Origin: Nemertoderma westbladi
Lineage: Eukaryota; Xenacoelomorpha; Nemertodermatida; Nemertodermatidae
Direction: 5' to 3'
Assembly: GCA_032718475.1 (NCBI GenBank)
Contig: JAUCBJ010008427.1
Location: 62,001-126,000, forward strand
DNA length: 64,000 nt
Shown: positions 43,001 through 53,043 of the stretch, piece after piece
Numbering within the stretch: position 1 is the stretch's first letter
How the letters are laid out: the number at the start of each line of letters is the position of its first letter
Program-made: the position numbers and the translations under genes
Notes under the pieces: model-generated
The model's input: only the letters and a program-made list of their open reading frames with translations
Told to the model about the DNA's origin: nothing
Database searches by the model: none

Positions 43001-43700
43001 CAGTTAACTTTGAAAGTCCTCAGCAAGTCTCTGATCGGATGAGCATAAGCTCAAAAGATGGTATGCTTGAGCATGTCGATGACTTCTGTTACCTGGGATC
43101 ATGAATCCGGAAGTCAGGTGAGGACCTTCGAATATGTAAGGGAAAGGCATGGGCAGCCTTGAATAGGCTTTCCAGGATTTGGAAGTCAACGAGAATTAAT
43201 CGGAAACTTAAGGTCCGATTATTTAGAGCAGCAGTAGTTCCAGTACTCCTCTATGGGAGTCCATGCTGGGCTCTAACTGCTGAGGACACCAAATCTCTGG
43301 ATGGCACATTCACAAGAATGCTACGCCGGGTTCATTGTGTCAAGTACAATGCACACATCTCCAACCATAGACTATATAACATTGGAGGTGTCTCATTGGT
43401 TCCCCCAAGCTTGACCAAGCTTGACCAAGCTCGCCTCCGCTTTGCAGGACATTGCTTTCGCCGTGAGGACCAGCCAGTGCATAATCTTGTACTTTGGCAG
43501 CCTCATGGAGTGAATAAGCATGGTGGACAGCCAATGACTTTCTTGTGACGCATCTTAAAGGACACTGGCCTTGAAGATGCGGATGATCTAGCAAATATCA
43601 GGGGTGATAGGGAGTTCAGTTGTGGCGGTGCAATTTTGTCGATAAGCCGGCACAGCATTCTTAAAAATGCAGCTGCAATGCAGCATGCCGATCCTAGTAC
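40027..43700 (+). pseudogene. RTE-type non-LTR element, near full length
   Basis: 5' region with GC-rich repeats (40190-40450), then a proline-rich N-terminal stretch. An AP-like endonuclease follows (NTLTLWSPMRQGELTALA at 40845, GVQEHR, FLGDFNAS at 41271, SDHRLIVAKVRLSL at 41547). The reverse transcriptase is present (NRASGVDGVPPEV at 42153, VPVPKKGNLAHYGSFRGIS, FVDFFKAFDS at 42535, LQGDTLAPF, LDFADD at 42870). The C terminus is as in the other RTE copies. Lesions include a shift near 41043, a TGA at 41839, a small deletion near 42193, a 4-bp insertion near 42637, a TGA at 43102 and a TGA at 43546. It is the reference copy for the fragments at 8.3, 13.7, 17.1 and 39.2 kb. Confidence 0.9.
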
Positions 43701-44300
43701 GTGAAATCTAATCAGTGAACAGATTTAGTGGAAAATTTAACTAGATTCATAGGAATATTCATGACTACATTTATAGTTTGCAATAATATGCAATAGAGGT
43801 AAAACCACGTTTTTTCAGAGCCTCATATTTAAATATTGTGTAAGGAATGGATTAAATGAAAGTTTGATATATATTGAACAGCTAGATGGCGTTTCACGTA
43901 TTTGGGACAACCTTCACCTATCAACATTTTCACCAGAGAGGTACGGACATCTCAGCACACCTCCATCATTAGCCGATGTCCTCACATTTTCAGGATGTCC
44001 AACATTTGTATCAAAACTTTTCTGTGAAAGAAAATCAAACGTAATTTCATAATTTACTAAATGTGTCAACGACCCCAGTATTTATTTTAATTTAATTTAT
44101 ATTTATTCCATATGACGTTTAGAACTTACATCTGCAGTTCATTTAAATTATGCAAAAAATTATTTTGCCAAACAAACCCTATGATTTATTTAGTAAAGCT
44201 CTTGATTATTTATTGACTTATATATCTATTTATAGATTTAATTATTATTTATGATCATTTAATTTATTAAAGCACGTGATTCGTTAATGACTTACATATA
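43701..44300. other. AT-rich spacer, no gene seen
   Basis: A 62-codon frame at 43864-44052 has no recognised feature. Otherwise stop-dense AT-rich DNA up to the TA target of the next element. Confidence 0.45.
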
Positions 44301-44446
44301 CAGTCCCAATCCAAATAAGCATTAACTTGGTCGTTTTAGAGGCCAAAATGACCAAAATCGCCAAAAAAATGTAGTGTATTCCTATTGGCTACTTGGCCGT
44401 TTTGGCGAAGCGATTTAACTCGACTCAGCTCAATCCAGACAGTCCG

Positions 44447-45641
44447 TGTAAAAGCTTTTGTGGGATAACTGATACGTTTGCCTTTGCTGGCCAGTTCCCC
44501 CCCGGTCGCTAAAATACTCTCAAAGGGATTTATAACTAAAATAGTGCAAGCTACCAGCTTATTGGCTGATGTGCTGTACGGAGATATCTGGGCTCAGTTT
44601 AATCGGCCAACTAGTTTAGGGAGGTAGCCTATACCCTGCTGTCCGTGTCGGCCAATAGAATTTGCGTAGGCGTTGATTTCGACCTATCCCAGCGCTACTG
44701 AACTGAATTTCCTATCTCACTGCTCATCCTCTGTGTTGAACGGGGCTTCGTGGAATAAGAGTTTTGGTATACTCGTATAGTAGTAGTAGTCATATGATTT
44801 TATATGATTCTGTTGTTGTGTTCCCATTTTCGCCATAACACCGGCTTTTTGGGAAGAACTCTAGTAAAACTGCTTAAATTATCGAAAGTATAAACTGTTA
44901 CCTAATCTCACTGATTAACATACTCACTTAATTTAATTGCATTAATCATATTGTTTGTACTGTTATTTTACCGTCAGTTATTAATTGTACCTATTTGTTG
45001 ATGGAAATATTGCTCTTTGGATAATACGGATAAATCACCCAAATTCCCAATTTTCTTGATACACTACAGGTTAGAGAGACCGGCTATACATAACAATTGC
45101 GATTTATATTAATGTGGTGTGTATTGAATCCAATGTTATTTAGCAGACCCTACGTGAGTCAATTGCTGCTCTCTTTATGTGTGATCAAATATACTGACGG
45201 TCGGCAGAATAGTGTGTATGATTGTGATTGGTAACAAAGTATTTCCTAAAGAATACGCTTTATACTTCAATCATAAGCAGTATCGTTGCGTTTTAGTATA
45301 AGTCTTAGTTCTGTTTAAATAGATAAAGCGCCACGTCCTAAAGGAACTGTTAATATTTCCCGAAAGCCAATAATATCTGTCAGAGATTAATTATTAACGA
45401 TCTATCGAATAATACAGTAGGTATACACTGCAACCTTACACTGCAATAATAAAATTTAAGCATCCGAATTCAGTCTCCCGGGTGTAGATCCATCGGGTGA
45501 ATGATCGCGCATGGGCTGACTTCGGCTAGTGTTTTGCGTATTAGCATAAAATATTGTCGTATGCTAAAGTGGTTTTAATTAACTAAAAGACATATAAATT
45601 TTGGCAGGTTAAACTGCTAAAGGTCTTCAAAAGCGCGAACA
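44447..45641 (+). repeat. 5' LTR, 1195 bp
   Basis: Starts TGTAAAAGCTTTTGTGGG and ends AAAGCGCGAACA. A polyadenylation signal AATAAA is at 45448-45453. TATAAA occurs at 44889-44894 within the segment complementary to the putative primer-binding site. Confidence 0.95.
44889..44901 (+). promoter_or_regulatory. LTR segment complementary to the primer-binding site
   Basis: TATAAACTGTTAC is the exact reverse complement of the 13 bases that follow the 5' LTR. If the element self-primes as Tf1/sushi elements do, the mRNA 5' end would lie at or near this point, making U3 about 440 bp. It also contains a TATAAA, so a promoter role is an alternative. Confidence 0.5.
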
Positions 45642-45654
45642 GTAACAGTTTATA
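45642..45654 (+). promoter_or_regulatory. Putative self-primer-binding site
   Basis: GTAACAGTTTATA directly abuts the last base of the 5' LTR, the canonical position of a primer-binding site. It has no TGG start expected for a tRNA primer. It pairs perfectly over 13 nt with LTR positions 44889-44901. Confidence 0.6.
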
Positions 45655-45979
45655 ATCTTATTGCAGTAGGCAATAAGGTTGCAAAATACCGTAGTGACTG
45701 GTAAAACTGAACCGGTACTTTGTAGGTCAGTAGGCCTAACTGTCATCACCGGTACCGGTACTGCTGTACAAGTACATTTAGTATTATTCGATTTGATTAT
45801 TGTATACTGGTAGGTCTTAGTACTTAATCAGGGACTGCAGCCCTGAATTTTTATTGAGATTTTACCTATTTCTGTCGGTTTTATTTCCTAGTAGGCTAAT
45901 ATTGAGCAGAAGGCGTGTGACCCTGCTCAGATTGTTCAGATAATTGTAGGCTGAGCTGCTGTCTGACTGTTGTTGAGTT

Positions 45980-46480
45980 TGGAGAGATTACGGCGTGTGT
46001 AGAGTTTGTCTGATAAAGTGCCGTTAGTAAGTTGGGGCAGCCATATGCGGTAAGGTCAATCCCCTCTTAAAGAATAAGTCGTACTACCGTGTTAGAACGC
46101 ATACTAACTAACAGTTTCAGAGTCTGCATATACTGTAGTTTATCTAGGCTTGATCGTAGTCTGCCAGTGTTTTAGCCTGAGTTTGTTTGTGTGGTCTGTT
46201 CAGGTACCGTAATAGTTATTACTCAAATATTTGTAGGCTGGATTGTTGTCTAGCTATTTTTGGGTCTGAAGGGATTGCTGCGTGTGTAGAGTTGGTCTGA
46301 TCAAGTGCCATTAGTAAGTTGGGGCAGCCATAAGCGGTAAGGTCAATCCCCTCTTAAAGAGTAAGTCGTACTACCGTGTTAGAACGCATACTAACTAACA
46401 GTTTCAGAATCTGCACATACTGTAGTTTGTTTAGGCTTAATAGTAGTCTGCCAGCGTTTGGTTTGTATTTGTTTGAGTAT
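45980..46480 (+). repeat. Tandem duplication in the LTR-element leader (period 287 bp)
   Basis: About 200 bp around TTAGTAAGTTGGGGCAGCC (first at 46024) recur at 46311. They include the block GGTCAATCCCCTCTTAAAGA and GAACGCATACTAACTAACAG with only scattered changes. The leader could hold a packaging signal; that is inference. The rest of the leader (46480-47790) has weaker 120-bp-period repeats around ACCGGTA motifs and no ORF. Confidence 0.85.
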
Positions 46481-47790
46481 TCTGTACGGGCAGCGTAATA
46501 TTTATTATTCAGAGTTTATGCGATTATTCGCAACATTCATGTCCCCAAGTTTATTCCTACAGTAATTGTGCTTGTTATACATACCGTTATAGTTAAACTA
46601 ACCCCGGTACTACATCAGGGCTGCTTGGCGTAGGTAAAGACTGGAGATTTTGTGCTTCGGTCACTCCAGCAGATGCCGTGGTTCTTTTAACTGTTCAAGT
46701 ATATTTAACTACTGATTATTTGTTATACTGGTACTTGTACCTAATTTAGGGTTTAGTGTACAGTGCTTTCCGAAGTAATTAGTGTAGGCAGTATATTTGT
46801 GTTGTAAAGTGGTTGATAGGCACATTCGTTAGCTCTATTAGCTTCTGGGTAGGAACAATCCGTGATACATAACGTAGTACCTATAGCGATACGGTTATAG
46901 GTCGTCAGGCGGTGGTATTTTCCTATCTGGACAGTACAATATATTTACTACTTATTATTTCAAATACCGTAGTACCCTGTCCGTTGTAATAACCAGAAAT
47001 TCTAACCCTTTGTTAGGCTGGTTTGTAGTTTCCTGTAAAATTACCCTAAAAATTTCGTACGTAATATTTTGTTGTGTTTAATTAGAGAATTAATCTCACC
47101 CGTATCGTAAGTAATTTGTAGTATTAAGTAACTTAGGTAAATTAGAATTATCAGTTTTAGTGTCAAATAAATAGCACTTCACTGAGAGGCGTTCAGCTTC
47201 TGTGTAGTGACTCCCCCAGAAATAATAACATTTATTTCAAATATTGACAAAAACCCATATAAACGGGTATATAAATATTATAAATCAAATCAAACGATTT
47301 ATAAATAGTAGGCCTGCCATACAACAACTAGGTCTCACTATCAGTTGGACTACTGCTTAAATAACGGTAATAAAGTAAGTTAAAGTAACTAAGTAACCCT
47401 AAAATATTCAGGAATTCAATTATTCTAAAAACAATTGACATACCGGTGCTTACTATAGGCTTATTATATTTATTTCTATAAATTTGAGCTGAAATCATAC
47501 CGGTACTCTGTAATTAATTCTAGTTCATAATTATACTTATATACTATAAGTGTAAGCTGTATACCGGTATTCACTATAGGCCTATTATATATTTATATAT
47601 ATCTGTGCTAAATTTATATACCGGTACTCTGTGACAAACCTAGTTCACAATACTTATATATATTATAAGTGCATACCGGTATTCTAATATACTGCAATAA
47701 ATTACCGGTACTAGGCCAGTGGTTATACTGAATTACTAGACTTGCTTTAACTGTAACTATAGCAGTAAGCCTTCAACTGTATAACTAAAC

Positions 47791-48096
47791 ATGTCTGACA
47801 CTCAGCAAAACCTGTCAGACAGTCTGATCGATACAACTATTTGTGATTCAGATAGGAGTGTGGAGCGAATAAGAAAGGAGTTCGGCTCACCTCCTACTGT
47901 AAAAAAGGTCATCCCTCCAGTAGTATCAGACCCTAGGCTAGTCCACCATAGGTCCATCATAGGCACTCGGGCACAGGTAAAACGGGACCAAGAGGCAGTT
48001 GTCCTATCGCAGCAACATCTTGGTCAAGAACCTACTTCCCAGCGACCCGATAGCTCCAGCAGTTCGGATATCCAACATATAGTCAATAGCCGATAA
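47791..48096 (+). CDS. Small ORF of the LTR element, 101 aa, unknown function
   Basis: MSDTQQNLSDSLIDTT... is a hydrophilic, serine- and charge-rich protein without cysteines or membrane segments. It has an ATG start after a long leader and a TAA stop. It lies about 600 bp upstream of the large ORF, in the same strand but separate frame context. It may be a separate small protein or a first exon of the large one. I found no convincing splice pair. No similarity recognised. Confidence 0.45.
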   Translation: MSDTQQNLSDSLIDTTICDSDRSVERIRKEFGSPPTVKKVIPPVVSDPRLVHHRSIIGTRAQVKRDQEAVVLSQQHLGQEPTSQRPDSSSSSDIQHIVNSR

Positions 48097-48134
48097 AATT
48101 TATAAAATCATGCATAAAGAGGATATTGACCATT

Positions 48135-48375
48135 AAAGAATTACTATTAAATAACATCCCAGATCTGTATGCATGAGGATTGCCCTAATTCTACCGCTAG
48201 TTTTCCATAATGTCACCATGGCAACACCCACGCTAGAATTAGAAACAAGTTAAAGGAGCAATAAAAGCTTGCCCCATTGCGTAGCATAAGAGTATACATA
48301 GCGCGCTATTAGTATCCAAGGATACATAGTAATAACGTGACATTCTGGAAGACACTGACTAACGGACAAATGGCA
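48135..48375 (+). repeat. Interspersed repeat in the LTR-element internal region
   Basis: Collinear with the reverse complement of 22495-22730. It lies between the two ORFs, so the LTR element has either picked up this repeat or is itself the source. The rest of the 48097-48711 gap holds no gene. Confidence 0.75.
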
Positions 48376-48711
48376 TGCATGTGTACAGTAAGTAATGATT
48401 GTATGGAATTTGTGCGTTTATAGGTGAATGTTACTACTAAAGTGTGTTTACAGTAGCTAATCGCAATTGTAAAATAGCCCTAACTCTACCGAGATAACCT
48501 CAAGTGGATTCAAGCCTTTGGGACGGACAGTGGTGGGACTTGTGCCGGTTATCGTTGTCGTGCTGTTGCTACATGTTGGCGTAAACACTGCGACAGCGGT
48601 ACATCGGCGCTGAGAAACCCACTGTCCGGGGGCAAAAAGCCTAGTAGGCAGCGACGCCCACTTGCCTAAAATATTAGCTTATATTGATATTAACAAACTC
48701 AGATAGCAGAT

Positions 48712-51700
48712 ATGACGGAATTGATAGAAGATGACCTTGGTATTAGAGAGCGATATACTCTACCTTTACAAGCGTTTGTGGATAGCTTGATACGCGGTGA
48801 AGCCGATCCGACTATTACGGAGGACGATGGTCGTTATATCGAACCGCCGATGTCCCAGGAACAACTTACGCGTGAAGCGGACTATAGAAAATTCACCACT
48901 CGCTATACGAATCGCAATGGTACGTATATGGACTTCTTAACTACCGGCCATCCCACCGATTTACATGATACCGATGATGTAGACACCGAAAGGGAAATGG
49001 TTTTATTTAAATATCATTCTCAGCGGAATCGTAATGATAAACCGAGAATAGAACACGAGAACTCTATTCGCAACCTACTCGACAGAGAAAACGTTGAAGA
49101 ACCCGATAAGCGTATCAACTTCAACGACTACGTGGAATTTTTGCGGGAAACCTATCTCAATATTGCCAGTCAACAGAACCTAGAGACTCGATATCCTCAA
49201 GGTATACATCACGATCCCATGGTAGAACTCAAACGACTCTATTTCACCATGATGTATCTTACCGCAGATCGTCCACTGCCTGTTGTCCCGGACAGTTTTG
49301 AACAAATGGAAGAGTATTGCAAAACTGGTGAACGATCACCCGCGTTTCCTCTGCAGGACGTACGTCTTTGGTATTATTGTGACTCATGTCCTAGACCTAA
49401 CCAGCAAACGGAAAGACATAAACATCCGCGGAGACGTTGTGCTAAACACAGTTTTACGCGTTATACTTACGGGAGTTTCGAGCGAAACCTGTTCGACGTA
49501 TCACCTACGATCGCCCGTCTAAAACGATCGCTAAATAAACCCATGATCAGAGTTCCGGAATACTCGGTCAGACCTCCCCATTTTCCCGTGAGACCTCAAA
49601 CTCTTGATCCTAACAGTATCACTGATCCTCCCGAGTTATACTCACTGTTCAAGGATTTGGTGTTACCCGAGCAGTTAATCGGTGGTGTTCCTGAGGTAGG
49701 TTCGTTGGATATTCGACCATCCTATTTGACCGGATTGGGACGCGGACATCTAACATCGCCATTTAATCCTTACAACCGGCCAGGATTAACTCCGATACAG
49801 CCTGCTACGGAAGTCGAGGAGAGTGTCATCAGAAACGCTCTAGACGCCATCCGACAGAAAATCGGAAAGGGAACCCAGGATTTTCTAGAGAAACGTAAAT
49901 TACAGCAGCAGGTCCAATCGGTGAAAGAGCTAGCCTTGCCGCAGTTTGATAGAGAAATCCAAAACCTCGAAGAGGACATCGAGCTTGGACGTACGTATTC
50001 TCTACAGGAGTTTCTGGAAGAACGCTTGCAGAAACAGGCGGAAGAGAATCAAATGGAGGAGAGGCATACGGAAATGGATGAGAGAGAAGAAGCCGCTTTA
50101 GCCCAACCCGAAACTCAGATACTCATAACCGATCTCTACTCTAAAACCGTCCGTCATCCCTCGATGATTCCGCATTTCGGAGACAAACTTTTCGCAAAGA
50201 TACAACCCCAACCGGTTGATATCAGCATAAGATCGCAAAATCTTATCGCTGACGCTCCTATGTTACAGCGTCCGCCAATCGAGGCCGCTCGAGTTGACGG
50301 TATACTCGTTGAACCTCCGGACAATCGAGCGGATCTTGTCCGTCGTATGGTACACGATGTCAACATACGCGCTAGACCTTTACAGAACTCTTTTTATGGA
50401 ATTAAAGATCACCCTTATTACGTTAATCTGACTCAATATTATATGGTAAATCCGGAAGATCCGACGCATGATTTAAAGTTTCTACCACTAATAAATCCTC
50501 TGGACATTGTCGAACTCGAACAATTGCAAAAACATCTGGATCAATTAGTAAAGGCAAACTCATTTCGAAAACCATATAACGTTTCTCGAATAGAGAAGGA
50601 TACAGAACCTCCTTATAACCTCGATGGATTTATTAAAACTCGATTAGTCCATTGGAATCTAGACGTATTATTCGAGGAGGAGAAAATCCAAAGATATGGA
50701 AATGTGGAGACGTATACCACTCGATATATGAAGTATAGTGATCTCCCTGACGCTAATCAATGCGCCACCTTGTGGCATCCGGTAGGGATGACCCTCGAGA
50801 ACGCCACCAAAGAGTGGAATGAAACTCTTAATATCATTGAGATGTATGGCGTTGTTACTTATGATAACGAAGGTAGCGTTCCAATCGGAGAATTAGGAAC
50901 TACGCGCATGATACACATACGCGGATTAGCTGGCTCCACTCACGTGTTTACGCGAGCGTGTTCCGATGTGATCGATTATTCCTTCGAAACTCTCACCGAA
51001 ACGCAAAAGAATCTCCGACATGGACAATTCGAACTCGCGCAGCGTTACGTCATTGACACCGAACGCAAACCGGCCATGGGTATCGATGGATCGATGTTAC
51101 CCCAGCCCGTTCTCGAGATGTTATTCAACGAAAGAATCGTTAAAATCGGCTCAGCTGTTTACGGAGATCTCCAAAACGACTTTCGGAATATGGAGAATAT
51201 CCCCTATCCTTTCGTGGATACTCAGCTGATAGCTCCTTGGGCCGAAGGCCGAGGTTTCTTTCGCACCATGTATGCTAATGTGTCTAGCAACATTACAAAG
51301 GTGCAACGAACTTCCATCGGACATCTTGCCTTTCAGGAATACGGGTGGAATTTCAAGGTCGGAAATCCCATCAACTATCAACAAGTATACGGAGACCATT
51401 ATTCTCGATTATACTTTGACGGACCGTTGACCGCACCTGGCGCCGTGTATAGCTTCATGAGTGTTCCACTCCGTCCCTCCTTAGCTATCTACACGATCTT
51501 CGAAAACACCGCACTTTCCGGTTGGCTAGCCGATGTGTGCAGTCGTACTATACGCGCCCATCCATTAATCCTTGGGACCAAACTCGCTAAGCTAGATGAA
51601 CATAATAAATTCATCCGCTTTGAATGTTTCCGACGGTTTTTAACCCCGTTTCGCAACGTGGATAGCCAATTCAAAGACCGCGCTTTGACCAAGCTCAGCT

Positions 51701-52965
51701 TAAGAGACTCGGCTGCGGAGAAGTTAGATAGCGCTGGATTCGCTATTTTCAGAGACATTTGTGTAATAAACCTGCACTCCTCGGTTATCCAAAGACCTCG
51801 GATCCCCACCGGTTATTCTGTCGTGGAAATTCAGACGGTAGGTCCACTTGAGGAGACAGCCACACCTACCTCAACTATACAAGGGGAAGACGAACCCATA
51901 TGTTTAGAATCCGAAGAGATTCAGCCCCCCACGTCTCGGAGTAGCGATAGCGATTACATATTGGAATGGTATCAAGGTCCCCAGTGCCTTACTGCGTATG
52001 ATTATCGCCATGCCAATTATGTTTCTAGACAACATTGTCGGCTGTGCGCATCGAGAGACCATATTACGTCTATGGACACCAACGATCTCAGTTCCTATTT
52101 CCACGAACAACCGTCGATGGAAATCTATTGTGCATATTGTCGGCTTAATAATTTGCACATTTTTGCTGTCTGCCCCCAATTTATGACTCAATGCCATCAT
52201 TGTCAATTAAAAGGACACGCCAGCTTTGATTGTCCCTTTAACCATGATTTAGAGAGCGTAGATGAAATGATTGTACTACGTTATATCAGAGCTTGGGAAG
52301 CGAACGCTGATTTACATTGTGATTCACGCCATCGCTATTATCCTGGACGCGCCTACGAAGGAGTTTATGCATTCCATCCATATTTGTTTGCCTCCGTCGA
52401 GCAGAAATCGCGCCTATCAAGTTATGAACTATTGAAGCGCGTTGGAGAATGTATTTCAACCAAATATGTACGCAAATTCCTCAGGAGCATTAATCCGAGT
52501 GACATCAATTCGTATAACTTAATAAACTTTATCCGTCAAGATCCGGCCTATGGAGACTTATTTGTCAACTCACACCCTGAGTTACAGGAAGTATATCGAC
52601 GGCCTTACGAGTACAGAGCCCGCGAACGCGAGTTGGAAAGAACCATTAAACCAAGGAAGTTTCTAACTGCCTATGGTCCACCCACGGCCCTCGTTCAGAC
52701 CACTCGTAAAGGACCCGTAAGAGCGGCTGTCTTGAAACGAGCTCTCAAAGTCGTTAGACCCCTCTCCCCGGACGTTGATGTCAATCAACCCGGTACTTCG
52801 ACCGGCGGATATACCGATCGCAATCCCATACCTTCTGATGCAATCATATTGCACCCTTCACCCAGGAGTTATAGCCCTCCTCGTAAAGTGGCTCGCCCCA
52901 AAGAGAAAAGGACTCTTGCTAGCTTTAAAAAACTGCGTAAACGCCGTCCGCGCAAGAAAGACTAA
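48712..52965 (+). CDS. Giant Gag-like protein, 1417 aa, with CCHC zinc knuckles
   Basis: Uninterrupted frame from ATG 48712 to TAA 52965. N-terminal half: a conserved block about residues 30-90 (YIEPPMS, RNGTYMDFLTTGHP), and a Cys/His-rich segment at 223-246 (C223-x2-C226, then C243 and H246). A long charged, probably coiled-coil stretch runs at about 395-470. C-terminal part: C1109-x2-C1112-x4-H1117 (half knuckle), C1140-x2-C1143-x5-H1149-x4-C1154, and a canonical retroviral knuckle C1161-x2-C1164-x4-H1169-x4-C1174. The tail is strongly basic (KKLRKRRPRKKD). No protease DTG/DSG site, YxDD or integrase H2C2 was seen. Typical Gags are 400-700 aa, so this is unusually long. The two decayed antisense relatives show the family predates this insertion. 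Inferred role: particle assembly and RNA packaging. Confidence 0.85.
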   Translation: MTELIEDDLGIRERYTLPLQAFVDSLIRGEADPTITEDDGRYIEPPMSQEQLTREADYRKFTTRYTNRNGTYMDFLTTGHPTDLHDTDDVDTEREMVLFKYHSQRNRNDKPRIEHENSIRNLLDRENVEEPDKRINFNDYVEFLRETYLNIASQQNLETRYPQGIHHDPMVELKRLYFTMMYLTADRPLPVVPDSFEQMEEYCKTGERSPAFPLQDVRLWYYCDSCPRPNQQTERHKHPRRRCAKHSFTRYTYGSFERNLFDVSPTIARLKRSLNKPMIRVPEYSVRPPHFPVRPQTLDPNSITDPPELYSLFKDLVLPEQLIGGVPEVGSLDIRPSYLTGLGRGHLTSPFNPYNRPGLTPIQPATEVEESVIRNALDAIRQKIGKGTQDFLEKRKLQQQVQSVKELALPQFDREIQNLEEDIELGRTYSLQEFLEERLQKQAEENQMEERHTEMDEREEAALAQPETQILITDLYSKTVRHPSMIPHFGDKLFAKIQPQPVDISIRSQNLIADAPMLQRPPIEAARVDGILVEPPDNRADLVRRMVHDVNIRARPLQNSFYGIKDHPYYVNLTQYYMVNPEDPTHDLKFLPLINPLDIVELEQLQKHLDQLVKANSFRKPYNVSRIEKDTEPPYNLDGFIKTRLVHWNLDVLFEEEKIQRYGNVETYTTRYMKYSDLPDANQCATLWHPVGMTLENATKEWNETLNIIEMYGVVTYDNEGSVPIGELGTTRMIHIRGLAGSTHVFTRACSDVIDYSFETLTETQKNLRHGQFELAQRYVIDTERKPAMGIDGSMLPQPVLEMLFNERIVKIGSAVYGDLQNDFRNMENIPYPFVDTQLIAPWAEGRGFFRTMYANVSSNITKVQRTSIGHLAFQEYGWNFKVGNPINYQQVYGDHYSRLYFDGPLTAPGAVYSFMSVPLRPSLAIYTIFENTALSGWLADVCSRTIRAHPLILGTKLAKLDEHNKFIRFECFRRFLTPFRNVDSQFKDRALTKLSLRDSAAEKLDSAGFAIFRDICVINLHSSVIQRPRIPTGYSVVEIQTVGPLEETATPTSTIQGEDEPICLESEEIQPPTSRSSDSDYILEWYQGPQCLTAYDYRHANYVSRQHCRLCASRDHITSMDTNDLSSYFHEQPSMEIYCAYCRLNNLHIFAVCPQFMTQCHHCQLKGHASFDCPFNHDLESVDEMIVLRYIRAWEANADLHCDSRHRYYPGRAYEGVYAFHPYLFASVEQKSRLSSYELLKRVGECISTKYVRKFLRSINPSDINSYNLINFIRQDPAYGDLFVNSHPELQEVYRRPYEYRARERELERTIKPRKFLTAYGPPTALVQTTRKGPVRAAVLKRALKVVRPLSPDVDVNQPGTSTGGYTDRNPIPSDAIILHPSPRSYSPPRKVARPKEKRTLASFKKLRKRRPRKKD

Positions 52966-53043
52966 CTGTTTAGAGTATTTTTATATTTTAGAAACTGTGA
53001 TTTTGTATATTTTATAGACTTAAATCCCATTTTCTGGGAGCGG

